9,666 bases of DNA from an uncultured Bacilli bacterium (GTDB lineage Bacteria; Bacillota_I; Bacilli_A; RF39; UBA660). The stretch is taken from the NCBI GenBank assembly GCA_947631285.1, contig CANRKS010000033.1:1-9666 (forward strand). Reading direction: 5' to 3'. Below the pieces are notes generated by a model. The model saw nothing but the letters and a program-made list of their open reading frames with translations. It did not search any database and was not told where the DNA came from. Of this stretch, positions 1 to 5,726 are shown one piece after another (within the stretch, counting starts at the first letter, position 1; every line of letters starts with the position of its first letter). Both the position numbers and the translations under genes were made by a program.

Positions 1-14
1 ATTCCCAATCTCAT
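1..14 (-). CDS. 5' end of a divergent gene leaving the left edge (product unknown)
   Basis: Only the first codons (Met-Arg-Leu-Gly) lie in the window, so no product can be named. The call rests on the signals around it: reading the minus strand, ATG at 14-12 is preceded 8 nt away by AGAAGG (plus positions 23-28), a good Shine-Dalgarno site. Upstream is a plausible promoter (38-66) whose predicted start, near 31, gives a leader of about 16 nt. The frame stays open to the edge, which proves little over so few codons. A second in-frame-looking ATG at 33 lacks a ribosome-binding site and is less likely. Confidence 0.4.
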
Positions 15-37
15 TATACATACCTTCTAACATATTA

Positions 38-66
38 AATATACCACATAACGATACATTACGCAA
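38..66 (-). promoter_or_regulatory. Promoter for the divergent left-edge gene
   Basis: On the minus strand TTGCGT (plus 61-66) and TATATT (plus 38-43) are separated by exactly 17 nt. The expected start, about seven bases past the -10 box near position 31, lies just before the AGAAGG ribosome-binding site. The -35 box matches consensus at three or four positions only; in AT-rich DNA such matches occur by chance, so the coupling to a well-spaced Shine-Dalgarno site and ATG is the main support. Confidence 0.4.
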
Positions 67-160
67 TATATAAATGACTAAAAAACTAGATTTTATCTAG
101 GCTAATTCATTTTTATTTTTCTAAACTGTCAAAGTAGGGTCAACAAAATCTGGGTAAAAA

Positions 161-189
161 TTGACATTTTTGGGGGGGTATTATATAAT
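161..189 (+). promoter_or_regulatory. Consensus sigma-70/SigA promoter with a G7 tract in its spacer
   Basis: TTGACA at 161-166 and TATAAT at 184-189 are both perfect consensus hexamers with the optimal 17-nt spacer (167-183). The spacer contains T5 followed by seven consecutive G (172-178), the longest G run I noticed in the window. Transcription should begin near 196, giving a leader of about 55 nt that holds the Shine-Dalgarno site and a hairpin. The promoter drives the exported protein starting at 251. Loss or gain of a G would change the hexamer spacing. Confidence 0.85.
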
Positions 190-203
190 AACCATATAAG
201 ATA

Positions 204-253
204 AGAAAGGTGTTGTTAATAATAAAAAATTATTAACAACAATAGATGTTATG
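204..253 (+). promoter_or_regulatory. Ribosome-binding site split from its start codon by a perfect hairpin
   Basis: The purine-rich Shine-Dalgarno site AGAAAGG (204-210) is 40 nt from ATG 251, too far for normal use. The sequence between is a perfect inverted repeat: left arm 211-223, loop AAAAA 224-228, right arm 229-241 (13 bp, two of them G-C). If the hairpin folds, the site is separated from ATG only by the 9 nt 242-250, a normal distance. No ATG, GTG or TTG occurs in frame between the site and 251, so no better start is available. Folding would thus be needed for, or at least would favour, translation. Confidence 0.6.
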
Positions 254-1747
254 AATGAAGAAAATAGAAAGAAAATATTAATTGGAGGTATAATAGGTGT
301 TGTAACATTAATAATTGTCGTAGTCGGAGCAACTTATGCATTCTTTTCTTTAAATGTAAGTGGGGATACCATTAATACTAATGTTGATATTGAAACAGGT
401 AATGCAGATGTTGTGTCAATAGAGCCTGGTGAAGAAAATATGCACATCAATTTAGCTGTTTCTGATATGGCAAAAGATAGTCCAAATAAAGCTTATTATG
501 CTACAACGGTAGAAGAAGAAGACTATAAATTAAATGAAGGAGAAGGTACATTAACATTTGCCACCATAACAGGAACCAATAAAGAAGAAAACGGATGTAC
601 AGCTAAAGTAACCATTACAATGGACACAAGTGATAATTCGATGGGAAAAGTCTTAAAAAATAATGATGCTATTCTTCACTTAGAAAGTGGTGAATATCAA
701 GAAGATATCGATTTATCAACTTTACTAACTGAAGAAGCTCAATCTTCAGTAACAAAAGAAATAGAAGTAGAGATAAGTGTAAGTGAAAGTAACTCACCAA
801 CTATACAAGGATATTTAAAAATAAACAATACAATAGAAGATCAATCATACCTAGCAGGTAAGACATTAAATATCACGATAACAGTGGATAATTTAGTGTG
901 TGGGTCAACTGGTTCAAAAGGACCATTAGCCCCTTTAGAAATGTTAAAAGCAAAAGGTGGAGAGACATTTGCTGGTGGAGAAAATCATACTACCGTAGTA
1001 GATGAGATGTATCGATATAAAGGAACAGCAGCAGAAGTAACAAATAACTATATTTGTTTTGGAACAGACAACACAGATACGTGTAAAAAAACGCCAAAAG
1101 ATTATATGTATAGAATAATCGGAATAACAGATAAAGAAGATAAAACAATTAATCTTCCAGCCAATTCATTAAAGATAATCAAAGCTACTCCATCGAGTGA
1201 ATCACAAAAATGGCATGAAAGTGATTCAGAAAATATTAAGTGGGATGCTTCTAATATGAAAACTTATTTAAATGAAACGTTTTATAATGCCACATTTGTA
1301 GAAGCAGCGACAAAGATACCAAATGCTGATTATTGGGAGTCGCTGATATTAAGTCATAGTTGGTATAATGAAGATTATACAAATATACCAGATGCAGAGC
1401 CAAAGACATCCCATACAGAAGCAAGTAAGATAGGCTTAATGTATGCAACAGATTATAAAAATGCTGGACCACTTAATTCACTTAATTGGTTATGTATTGA
1501 TGACGGCTGGAGTACAAACAAAACCCTACAAGGGGATGCTCTATATGAGTGGACGATGAGTAGGTCTGGTTTCGATAACGGATTCACCCACGTATGGCTA
1601 GAAGATTGGTGGGATGGGTACGGAACCTTGATGGTTCGAACGGCGCGTAGTTCGTGCTCGGTTCGTCCTGTCTTCTATCTTCAATCTAGTATTACTTTAA
1701 CTGGAGAAGGAAATACGGAAAATCCATTTATAATTCATTCTGCTTAA
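251..1747 (+). CDS. Exported surface protein with SipW-type N-terminus and a hypervariable-looking C-terminal domain
   Basis: The protein has 498 aa. Residues 1-8 are charged and 9-31 form one hydrophobic segment ending GATYAFFS, the pattern of SipW-dependent signal peptides (TasA, camelysin), so export across the membrane is likely. Residues about 35-215 are beta-rich, acidic and Thr/Asn-rich, without a family I can name. Residues about 225-498 resemble the C-terminal domain common in gut Firmicutes proteins that begins with a YRYKG/YICFG segment and Y-RIIGI, and ends SVRPVFYL...G.G..ENPF (471-493). Residues 434-470, between Trp434 and that tail, are coded by DNA of very different base composition (see the separate entry at 1550). 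No sortase motif or second membrane segment is seen. It has its own promoter and structured leader, and converges on popT with overlapping stop codons. Function is unknown; an adhesive or ligand-binding surface role is inferred from the layout. Confidence 0.8.
   Translation: MNEENRKKILIGGIIGVVTLIIVVVGATYAFFSLNVSGDTINTNVDIETGNADVVSIEPGEENMHINLAVSDMAKDSPNKAYYATTVEEEDYKLNEGEGTLTFATITGTNKEENGCTAKVTITMDTSDNSMGKVLKNNDAILHLESGEYQEDIDLSTLLTEEAQSSVTKEIEVEISVSESNSPTIQGYLKINNTIEDQSYLAGKTLNITITVDNLVCGSTGSKGPLAPLEMLKAKGGETFAGGENHTTVVDEMYRYKGTAAEVTNNYICFGTDNTDTCKKTPKDYMYRIIGITDKEDKTINLPANSLKIIKATPSSESQKWHESDSENIKWDASNMKTYLNETFYNATFVEAATKIPNADYWESLILSHSWYNEDYTNIPDAEPKTSHTEASKIGLMYATDYKNAGPLNSLNWLCIDDGWSTNKTLQGDALYEWTMSRSGFDNGFTHVWLEDWWDGYGTLMVRTARSSCSVRPVFYLQSSITLTGEGNTENPFIIHSA
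1550..1681 (+). other. Composition-shifted, adenine-poor segment (candidate DGR variable repeat)
   Basis: Hand counts over 44 codons (1550-1681) give 68 G+C of 132 (about 52%) and 24 A (18%). The 132 bases just before (1418-1549) give 49 G+C (37%) and 48 A (36%). The segment encodes residues 434-477 near the C-terminus, is rich in Trp, Gly, Ser, Arg and Asp, and stops at the conserved VRPVFYL tail. Many codons are NNY, compatible with AAY codons mutated at A. Variable repeats of diversity-generating retroelements have this position and adenine-linked bias. No template repeat or reverse transcriptase is in the window, so the assignment is inferred. Confidence 0.45.
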
Positions 1748-2529
1748 TTACTTAAATAATAAGAAATTAAAAATGAAATAAGAGTAATAATAATACTTAA
1801 TAAGTTAAAATTACCAGGATAAATAAATAATATTGAGGAAATAACAAAACCAATAATAGCACTATAAGAAGGACGGAAATAATTCTTTAATAAATAATTA
1901 ATTAATTTTAAAATAATTATAGCGCTAATAAGGAAAGATAAAATAAAGGGAATAAAAGAAATAAGAATTTGCCCATTTATTAGGAAAGGATTAGCAATTA
2001 TATTTAAAAAATATTTATAAACACCTAAAAGCATTAATAAAGAAGCCCCACTGATGCCGGGAATGATTTTACCAATGGCATAAAATATTCCCGCTAAAGT
2101 CATTGTTAAAAAATTAGGGTTTAAATTATTATCAGGTAATCTTTTTTCAAAAAGAAAAAGAATAATTCCTAAAATAAAAGTAGATAAAAAAGGAAGAAGA
2201 GAAATATTTTGATGGGTTTTTTCTTTTATTTCTTTTTCTAAACAAGGTATACATCCTAAAATAAGACCAATAAAGACATAAGAAATAAAAAATAATTTTT
2301 CTTCTAAAAGAAAGAGAATTATTTTACTAAAAAAAGAGACACTAATAATAATGCCCATGATTAAAGGCAATAAATATTTAGTGTTATTTTTTATGTCTTT
2401 AAAAAAATTTAAAAGTCTTTCAATAATGGTTTCATATATTCCTAAAATAGTAGCAATAACCCCTCCGGAAACACCAGGAATAATGAAACCAAGGCCAATA
2501 ATAAGGCCATAGATTAAATTTTGTATCAT
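1744..2529 (-). CDS. popT: DUF368 membrane protein, undecaprenyl-phosphate translocase PopT
   Basis: The protein has 261 aa and is almost wholly hydrophobic, with about eight membrane segments. It carries the two family repeats: IIPGVSGG at residues 16-23 and IIPGISGA at 155-162, each followed by a helix containing LGIY or LGVY, the internal duplication typical of DUF368. DUF368 proteins have been shown in other bacteria (PopT) to return undecaprenyl phosphate from the outer to the inner face of the membrane for reuse in peptidoglycan and wall polymer synthesis. The ATG at 2529 is preceded 8 nt away by AGGAAGG (plus 2538-2544), which fixes the start. The gene is single, divergent from the SanA-like gene, and its TAA (1744-1746) overlaps the TAA of the convergent surface-protein gene. 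Length is at the short end for the family, but both signature halves are present. Confidence 0.9.
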   Translation of the reverse strand: MIQNLIYGLIIGLGFIIPGVSGGVIATILGIYETIIERLLNFFKDIKNNTKYLLPLIMGIIISVSFFSKIILFLLEEKLFFISYVFIGLILGCIPCLEKEIKEKTHQNISLLPFLSTFILGIILFLFEKRLPDNNLNPNFLTMTLAGIFYAIGKIIPGISGASLLMLLGVYKYFLNIIANPFLINGQILISFIPFILSFLISAIIILKLINYLLKNYFRPSYSAIIGFVISSILFIYPGNFNLLSIIITLISFLISYYLSN

Positions 2530-2537
2530 AGTGTAAA

Positions 2538-2544
2538 CCTTCCT
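2538..2544 (-). promoter_or_regulatory. Strong Shine-Dalgarno site of popT
   Basis: Minus-strand AGGAAGG lies 8 nt before ATG 2529 and decides the popT start. I could not assign a convincing promoter for popT in the 58 bp between it and the divergent gene: AT-rich hexamers are plentiful but none pairs with a clear -35. Confidence 0.8.
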
Positions 2545-2572
2545 ATAATAAAATGTATTTAAAAAAATAATA

Positions 2573-2581
2573 TGATATACT
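2573..2581 (+). promoter_or_regulatory. Extended -10 promoter of the SanA-like gene
   Basis: TG-A-TATACT at 2573-2581 is an extended -10 element (TGn plus a hexamer differing from TATAAT at one position). No clear -35 hexamer is found 17 nt upstream, as is common with extended -10 promoters. The expected start, near 2588, falls on the possible GTG start or 9 nt before the ATG at 2597, implying a leaderless or almost leaderless message. Confidence 0.4.
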
Positions 2582-2596
2582 TAATACGTGATTATT

Positions 2597-3166
2597 ATGA
2601 AATTGTTAAAAATAGCTATTATTTCTTTTTTAGTTTTAATTGTTTTAGTTTTTAGTCTTAATTTTTATATTATTATTAAATCTAGTAAAAGTATTCATGA
2701 TATCAGTAATTTAAAAGGCTCTTATGATATGGCTTTAGTGTTAGGGTGTGGTATTAGAAATGGTGAACCATCTTTAATGCTTAAAGATCGCTTAGATAAA
2801 GCTGTTGAATTATATGAAAAAGGATATATTTCCGATATTATTGTCAGTGGTACTCATAAAGATAATTATAGTGAAGTAGATGTTATGGTTAAATATTTAA
2901 AAGAAAAAGGTATTCCGGAAAGTTCTATTATAAGAGATGATAATGGTAATTCAACCAGAGAAAGTATTAATAATTTTGCTAAAAATTATAAAAAGAAAAA
3001 AGTTCTTATTATAAGTCAAAAGTATCATTTATATAGAACTTTATATTTAGCTAGTAATAATAATTTAAAAGCCACTGGTGTCTATGCATCTTTAACTCAT
3101 TACCGAGGTCAAGCATTTAGAGAAGTAAGAGAAATATTAGCGCGTCTTAAAGATTTCTTTATTTAA
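2597..3166 (+). CDS. SanA/YdcF-like DUF218 membrane-anchored protein
   Basis: From ATG 2597 the protein has 189 aa; GTG 2588 would add three residues. One N-terminal membrane segment (about residues 2-27) is followed by a single DUF218 domain. Family landmarks are the first strand with LVLGCGI, then NGEPSLMLKDRLDKAVELYEKG, a VSGT strand, the region SEVDVMVKYLKEKGIP, the STRESINNF segment and IISQKYHLYRTLYLA, which matches the ITQRFHCERALFIA region of E. coli SanA. SanA affects envelope permeability to vancomycin; the biochemical activity of the family is not settled, though polar residues in these motifs suggest ligand or nucleotide binding. No Shine-Dalgarno site precedes either start. It is divergent from popT, which fits an envelope role. 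A terminator begins inside its stop codon. Confidence 0.85.
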   Translation: MKLLKIAIISFLVLIVLVFSLNFYIIIKSSKSIHDISNLKGSYDMALVLGCGIRNGEPSLMLKDRLDKAVELYEKGYISDIIVSGTHKDNYSEVDVMVKYLKEKGIPESSIIRDDNGNSTRESINNFAKNYKKKKVLIISQKYHLYRTLYLASNNNLKATGVYASLTHYRGQAFREVREILARLKDFFI

Positions 3167-3208
3167 CCAATATTTGGTACTAGCCAATTATTGGTTTTTT
3201 AATTTTTT
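3165..3208 (+). terminator. Rho-independent terminator after the SanA-like gene
   Basis: Left arm 3165-3177 and right arm 3184-3196 pair over 13 bp with one mismatch; the loop is TACTAG. It is followed by T6 (3195-3200), AA and T6 (3203-3208). The left arm starts in the stop codon of the SanA-like gene. The next gene starts only 34 nt past the T tract. Confidence 0.85.
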
Positions 3209-3242
3209 AATTATTACTCATAATAATATTGATGGTGATAGA

Positions 3243-4211
3243 ATGAAAAAATTATTATTAGTATTAAGTTTTTTATTAATGCCTCTTAATGTTTTGGCCT
3301 ATTCTGATCATATATATTTAGGTGGTAATACTTTAGGTATTGAACTTGATTGTGATGGCGTTTTAATCGTGGGTTTTTATGAAGTTGATGGTCATATGAA
3401 TAAAGGAAATCCCCGTTTAAAAATAGGCGATTATATAAGAAAAGTTAATGGAAAGGAAGTCAATACTTTAAATGAATTAACTACGGAAATAGAAAAATAT
3501 GTGGAAGATGGACAAGTCGAAATTACTTACTATCGTGATCAAAAAGAAGAAGTAACAACCCTTCCTTTATTAAATGAAGATGGTATCTATAAAACAGGTT
3601 TATATGTTAAAGATAGTATAACTGGTATTGGAACTCTTACCTATATTGATCCTGAATCTCATATTTTTGGCGCTTTAGGTCATGAAGTTATTGAAGGAAG
3701 TAGTAAAAAATTAGTTGAAATTAAAAACGGAATCATATTTAGAAATTCCATTATTTCTATTGAAAAATCGACAGTTGGTTCAGCGGGCAGTAAAAATGCT
3801 AAATACTATTACAATACTGTTTATGGCAATATTGTTAAAAATACTAATCATGGTATTTTTGGATCATATAATAAAGGGATAAATAATTTAAAATTAGTTG
3901 AAGTTGGAAAAAAAGAAGATATAAAAATAGGCGAAGCCTCTATTTATACCGTTTTAGAGGGAGAAAAAGTAGAAGAATTTAAAATAAATATAACGAAAAT
4001 AAATGATACTAGTGATACTAAAAATTTAACTTTTGAAATTACCGATCCTAAATTATTAGAAAAAACAGGTGGAGTAGTTCAAGGAATGAGTGGATCACCA
4101 ATTGTTCAGGATAATAAAATAATTGGGGTAGTTACTCATGTAATTGTTGATAATCCTTATACAGGTTATGGTTTGTTTATAACAACAATGTTAGAAGAAG
4201 GAGAGAAGTAA
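3243..4211 (+). CDS. spoIVB: SpoIVB-type serine peptidase (PDZ plus S55)
   Basis: The protein has 322 aa from ATG 3243, which starts a classic signal peptide (residues 1-19, cut near VLA-YS). An open frame extends upstream to 3174 but lies in the terminator hairpin and would bury the signal peptide, so it is rejected. Residues about 27-115 form a PDZ domain; 120-320 the S55 peptidase domain. Catalytic residues are visible: His147 in LGHEV, Asp268 in ITDPK and Ser283 in GMSGSP. The His-Ser and Asp-Ser spacings (136 and 15) agree with B. subtilis SpoIVB (142 and 15). B. subtilis SpoIVB, about 100 residues longer, is secreted into the intermembrane space of the forespore and signals activation of sigma-K by cleaving SpoIVFA. 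No other sporulation gene is here, so a different substrate is possible. The Shine-Dalgarno is weak (GGTGATAG close to the ATG), and no clear promoter lies after the preceding terminator. Confidence 0.88.
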   Translation: MKKLLLVLSFLLMPLNVLAYSDHIYLGGNTLGIELDCDGVLIVGFYEVDGHMNKGNPRLKIGDYIRKVNGKEVNTLNELTTEIEKYVEDGQVEITYYRDQKEEVTTLPLLNEDGIYKTGLYVKDSITGIGTLTYIDPESHIFGALGHEVIEGSSKKLVEIKNGIIFRNSIISIEKSTVGSAGSKNAKYYYNTVYGNIVKNTNHGIFGSYNKGINNLKLVEVGKKEDIKIGEASIYTVLEGEKVEEFKINITKINDTSDTKNLTFEITDPKLLEKTGGVVQGMSGSPIVQDNKIIGVVTHVIVDNPYTGYGLFITTMLEEGEK

Positions 4212-4223
4212 TCTCCTTTTTTT
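4198..4223 (+). terminator. Terminator at the end of spoIVB
   Basis: AAGGAGA (4198-4204) pairs perfectly with TCTCCTT (4212-4218), with a 7-nt loop that contains the spoIVB stop codon, followed by T7 (4217-4223). The left arm is inside the coding sequence. Confidence 0.75.
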
Positions 4224-4228
4224 AAATG

Positions 4229-4252
4229 AAAAAAGAACTTAATAAGCTCTTT
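4229..4252 (-). terminator. Terminator of the secretion ATPase gene
   Basis: On the minus strand AAAGAGCTT (plus 4244-4252) pairs with AAGTTCTTT (plus 4232-4240) over 9 bp including one G-U, with a 3-nt loop, and runs into six U (plus 4229-4234). It starts within the stop codon of the ATPase gene. With the spoIVB terminator it forms a back-to-back pair of separate hairpins in the convergent junction. Confidence 0.75.
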
Positions 4253-5579
4253 ATAATGTTTCAATATTATTTTTAATAAAAGGATTTTTTAAATGATGCG
4301 TATCATCTTTTAGATCTTTTTCTTCCTCTTCTTTATTTAAATTACTAGTTTTCCCAATAACGGCATCTTTTAATTCTTTTTCATTAGTACCAAAGTCATC
4401 ATTAACATCAATAACTCTTAATATTTCATCCATTGAAGTAATCCCATCCATAACTTTAGTTAAACCATCCTTAATAAGAGTATTTTCACTTTTACCATAA
4501 ACTAAATTTCTTAATTCTTCTTTTCTTACATTATTAACAATGGCATCTCTAATATCTTGATTTATCTCTAATACTTCATGAATAGCGGTTCTACCTTTAT
4601 AACCATTTATACATTCATCACAACCCACTGGTGTATATATTTCTTGAACATCGATATTTAGTACTTTTTGAAATAAATTCTTTTCATAAGGATTAGTAGG
4701 GCGAGCACTTCGACATTTAGGACATAATTTTTTAACAAGCCGTTGAGAAATAATTCCAGATAAGGCACTACCTAATAAGTATCTTTCTACATCCATATCT
4801 AAAAGTCTTTCAATAGTGTTTAAAGAGTTATTAGTGTGAATAGTTGATAAAACTAAATGCCCTGTAATGGAAGCCCTGACGGCAATTCTTGCTGTCTCAT
4901 CATCTCTTATTTCACCAATCATGATAATATCTGGGTCTTGTCTTAAAATACTTCTTAAAGTATTACTGAAAGTTAAACCTATTTCACTCATTACTTGGAC
5001 TTGATTAATCCCCGCAATTTTCATTTCAACGGGATCTTCAACCGTAATAATATTTCTTTCCATGGTATTTAAAACTTGCAACATTGAATAAACAGTAGTT
5101 GATTTACCAGAACCAGTCGCGCCGGTTACCATAATAATACCATTAGGCTTTTTAATTAAAGCATTGATCTTATCATAGTTTACTTTTGATAAGCCAATAG
5201 ACTCTAAACCATTTAAACTCATGCGATAATCAAGAATACGGATAACAATTTTTTCTCCATCAACTGTTGGCAAACTAGAAACCCGTAAATCTACATCTAA
5301 GTTTTCAATTAAACCTTTAATGGCTCCATCTTGAGGAAGTCTTGTTTCGGTTATATTCATGCCTGAAATAATTTTAATACGGGTAATTAAGTTCTTTTTA
5401 ACAGTCGCGGGTACTTTAGCATAATCAAGTAAAGCCCCATCAATTCTGATGCGGACATTTAAATCATCATCGGTTGGATCAAAGTGAATATCGGATCCAC
5501 CATTTTTAACAGCGTCGATAATCATATCATTAACTATATCCACTACCGGTTTATTGTCATAATCAAATTCTTTAAACAC
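4251..5579 (-). CDS. GspE/PilB/ComGA-family secretion or pilus-assembly ATPase
   Basis: The protein has 442 aa. Landmarks in order: the SDIHFDP segment (29-35), Walker A GATGSGKST (153-161), Asp-box VEDP (180-183), Walker B DPDIIMIGEIRD (215-226), His-box TIHTNNS (246-252), and a zinc-binding pair C286-C289 / C320-C323. It should form the cytosolic hexamer that powers assembly of a type IV pilus, competence pseudopilus or type II secretion system. The N-terminal MshEN domain of full PilB/GspE is missing, as in ComGA; a charged tail of about 52 residues follows the usual end (EILRV). No platform protein, pilin or prepilin peptidase is adjacent, and the gene is transcribed alone from the promoter at 5615. 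Start is GTG 5579, with GGTGAT 6 nt upstream; the frame upstream has no ATG, GTG or TTG before a stop codon. Confidence 0.93.
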   Translation of the reverse strand: MFKEFDYDNKPVVDIVNDMIIDAVKNGGSDIHFDPTDDDLNVRIRIDGALLDYAKVPATVKKNLITRIKIISGMNITETRLPQDGAIKGLIENLDVDLRVSSLPTVDGEKIVIRILDYRMSLNGLESIGLSKVNYDKINALIKKPNGIIMVTGATGSGKSTTVYSMLQVLNTMERNIITVEDPVEMKIAGINQVQVMSEIGLTFSNTLRSILRQDPDIIMIGEIRDDETARIAVRASITGHLVLSTIHTNNSLNTIERLLDMDVERYLLGSALSGIISQRLVKKLCPKCRSARPTNPYEKNLFQKVLNIDVQEIYTPVGCDECINGYKGRTAIHEVLEINQDIRDAIVNNVRKEELRNLVYGKSENTLIKDGLTKVMDGITSMDEILRVIDVNDDFGTNEKELKDAVIGKTSNLNKEEEEKDLKDDTHHLKNPFIKNNIETL

Positions 5580-5614
5580 TTTAGTATCACCGTTATTCCC
5601 TTTTACTACTTCTA

Positions 5615-5643
5615 ATTATACAATAAAGAATCTCTTAAAACAA
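5615..5643 (-). promoter_or_regulatory. Promoter of the secretion ATPase gene
   Basis: On the minus strand a perfect TATAAT (plus 5615-5620) is preceded by TTGTTT (plus 5638-5643) with a 17-nt spacer. The predicted start near 5608 gives a leader of about 29 nt, which carries the GGTGAT site before GTG 5579. Confidence 0.65.
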
Positions 5644-5675
5644 TAAGAAAATAAAATATTTTTAAGCCCTATTTA

Positions 5676-5704
5676 TTTACATAAAAGCTCTCTTTTGTTA
5701 AAAT
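5676..5704 (+). promoter_or_regulatory. Promoter of the RnfC/RnfD-like pair
   Basis: TTTACA (5676-5681) and TAAAAT (5699-5704) are 17 nt apart, and TGT directly before the -10 box makes it an extended -10. The expected start near 5711 is about 16 nt before the ATG, with AGG at 5720-5722 serving as a close Shine-Dalgarno site. Confidence 0.65.
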
Positions 5705-5726
5705 AAAAGAAAGGTTGGTAGGATAG

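Noticed and set aside
31..33. Minus-strand ATG at 33 as start of the left-edge gene
   Set aside because: It lies at the predicted transcript start and has no Shine-Dalgarno site, whereas ATG 14 has a well-spaced one.
86..100. Small hairpin CTAGAT-TTT-ATCTAG followed by T-rich sequence
   Set aside because: The stem is 6 bp and AT-rich, and no gene ends there; it sits between divergent genes where a terminator has no obvious use.
127..166. Inverted repeat TGTCAA (127-132) and TTGACA (161-166), with two GGGT repeats between
   Set aside because: Six bases on each side may be chance, and one arm is simply the -35 box; a regulator site here cannot be supported.
1251..1472. Open frame of 73 codons on the minus strand
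   Set aside because: It lies wholly inside the surface-protein gene on the other strand, has no ribosome-binding site and no recognisable family features.
1622..1638. GAACC-TTGAT-GGTTC hairpin as the DGR recognition structure
   Set aside because: It is only 5 bp and lies inside the variable-looking block rather than after it; I see no convincing cruciform downstream.
3174..3242. Upstream extension of spoIVB to 3174
   Set aside because: It runs through the terminator hairpin and would place 23 residues before an otherwise perfect signal peptide.
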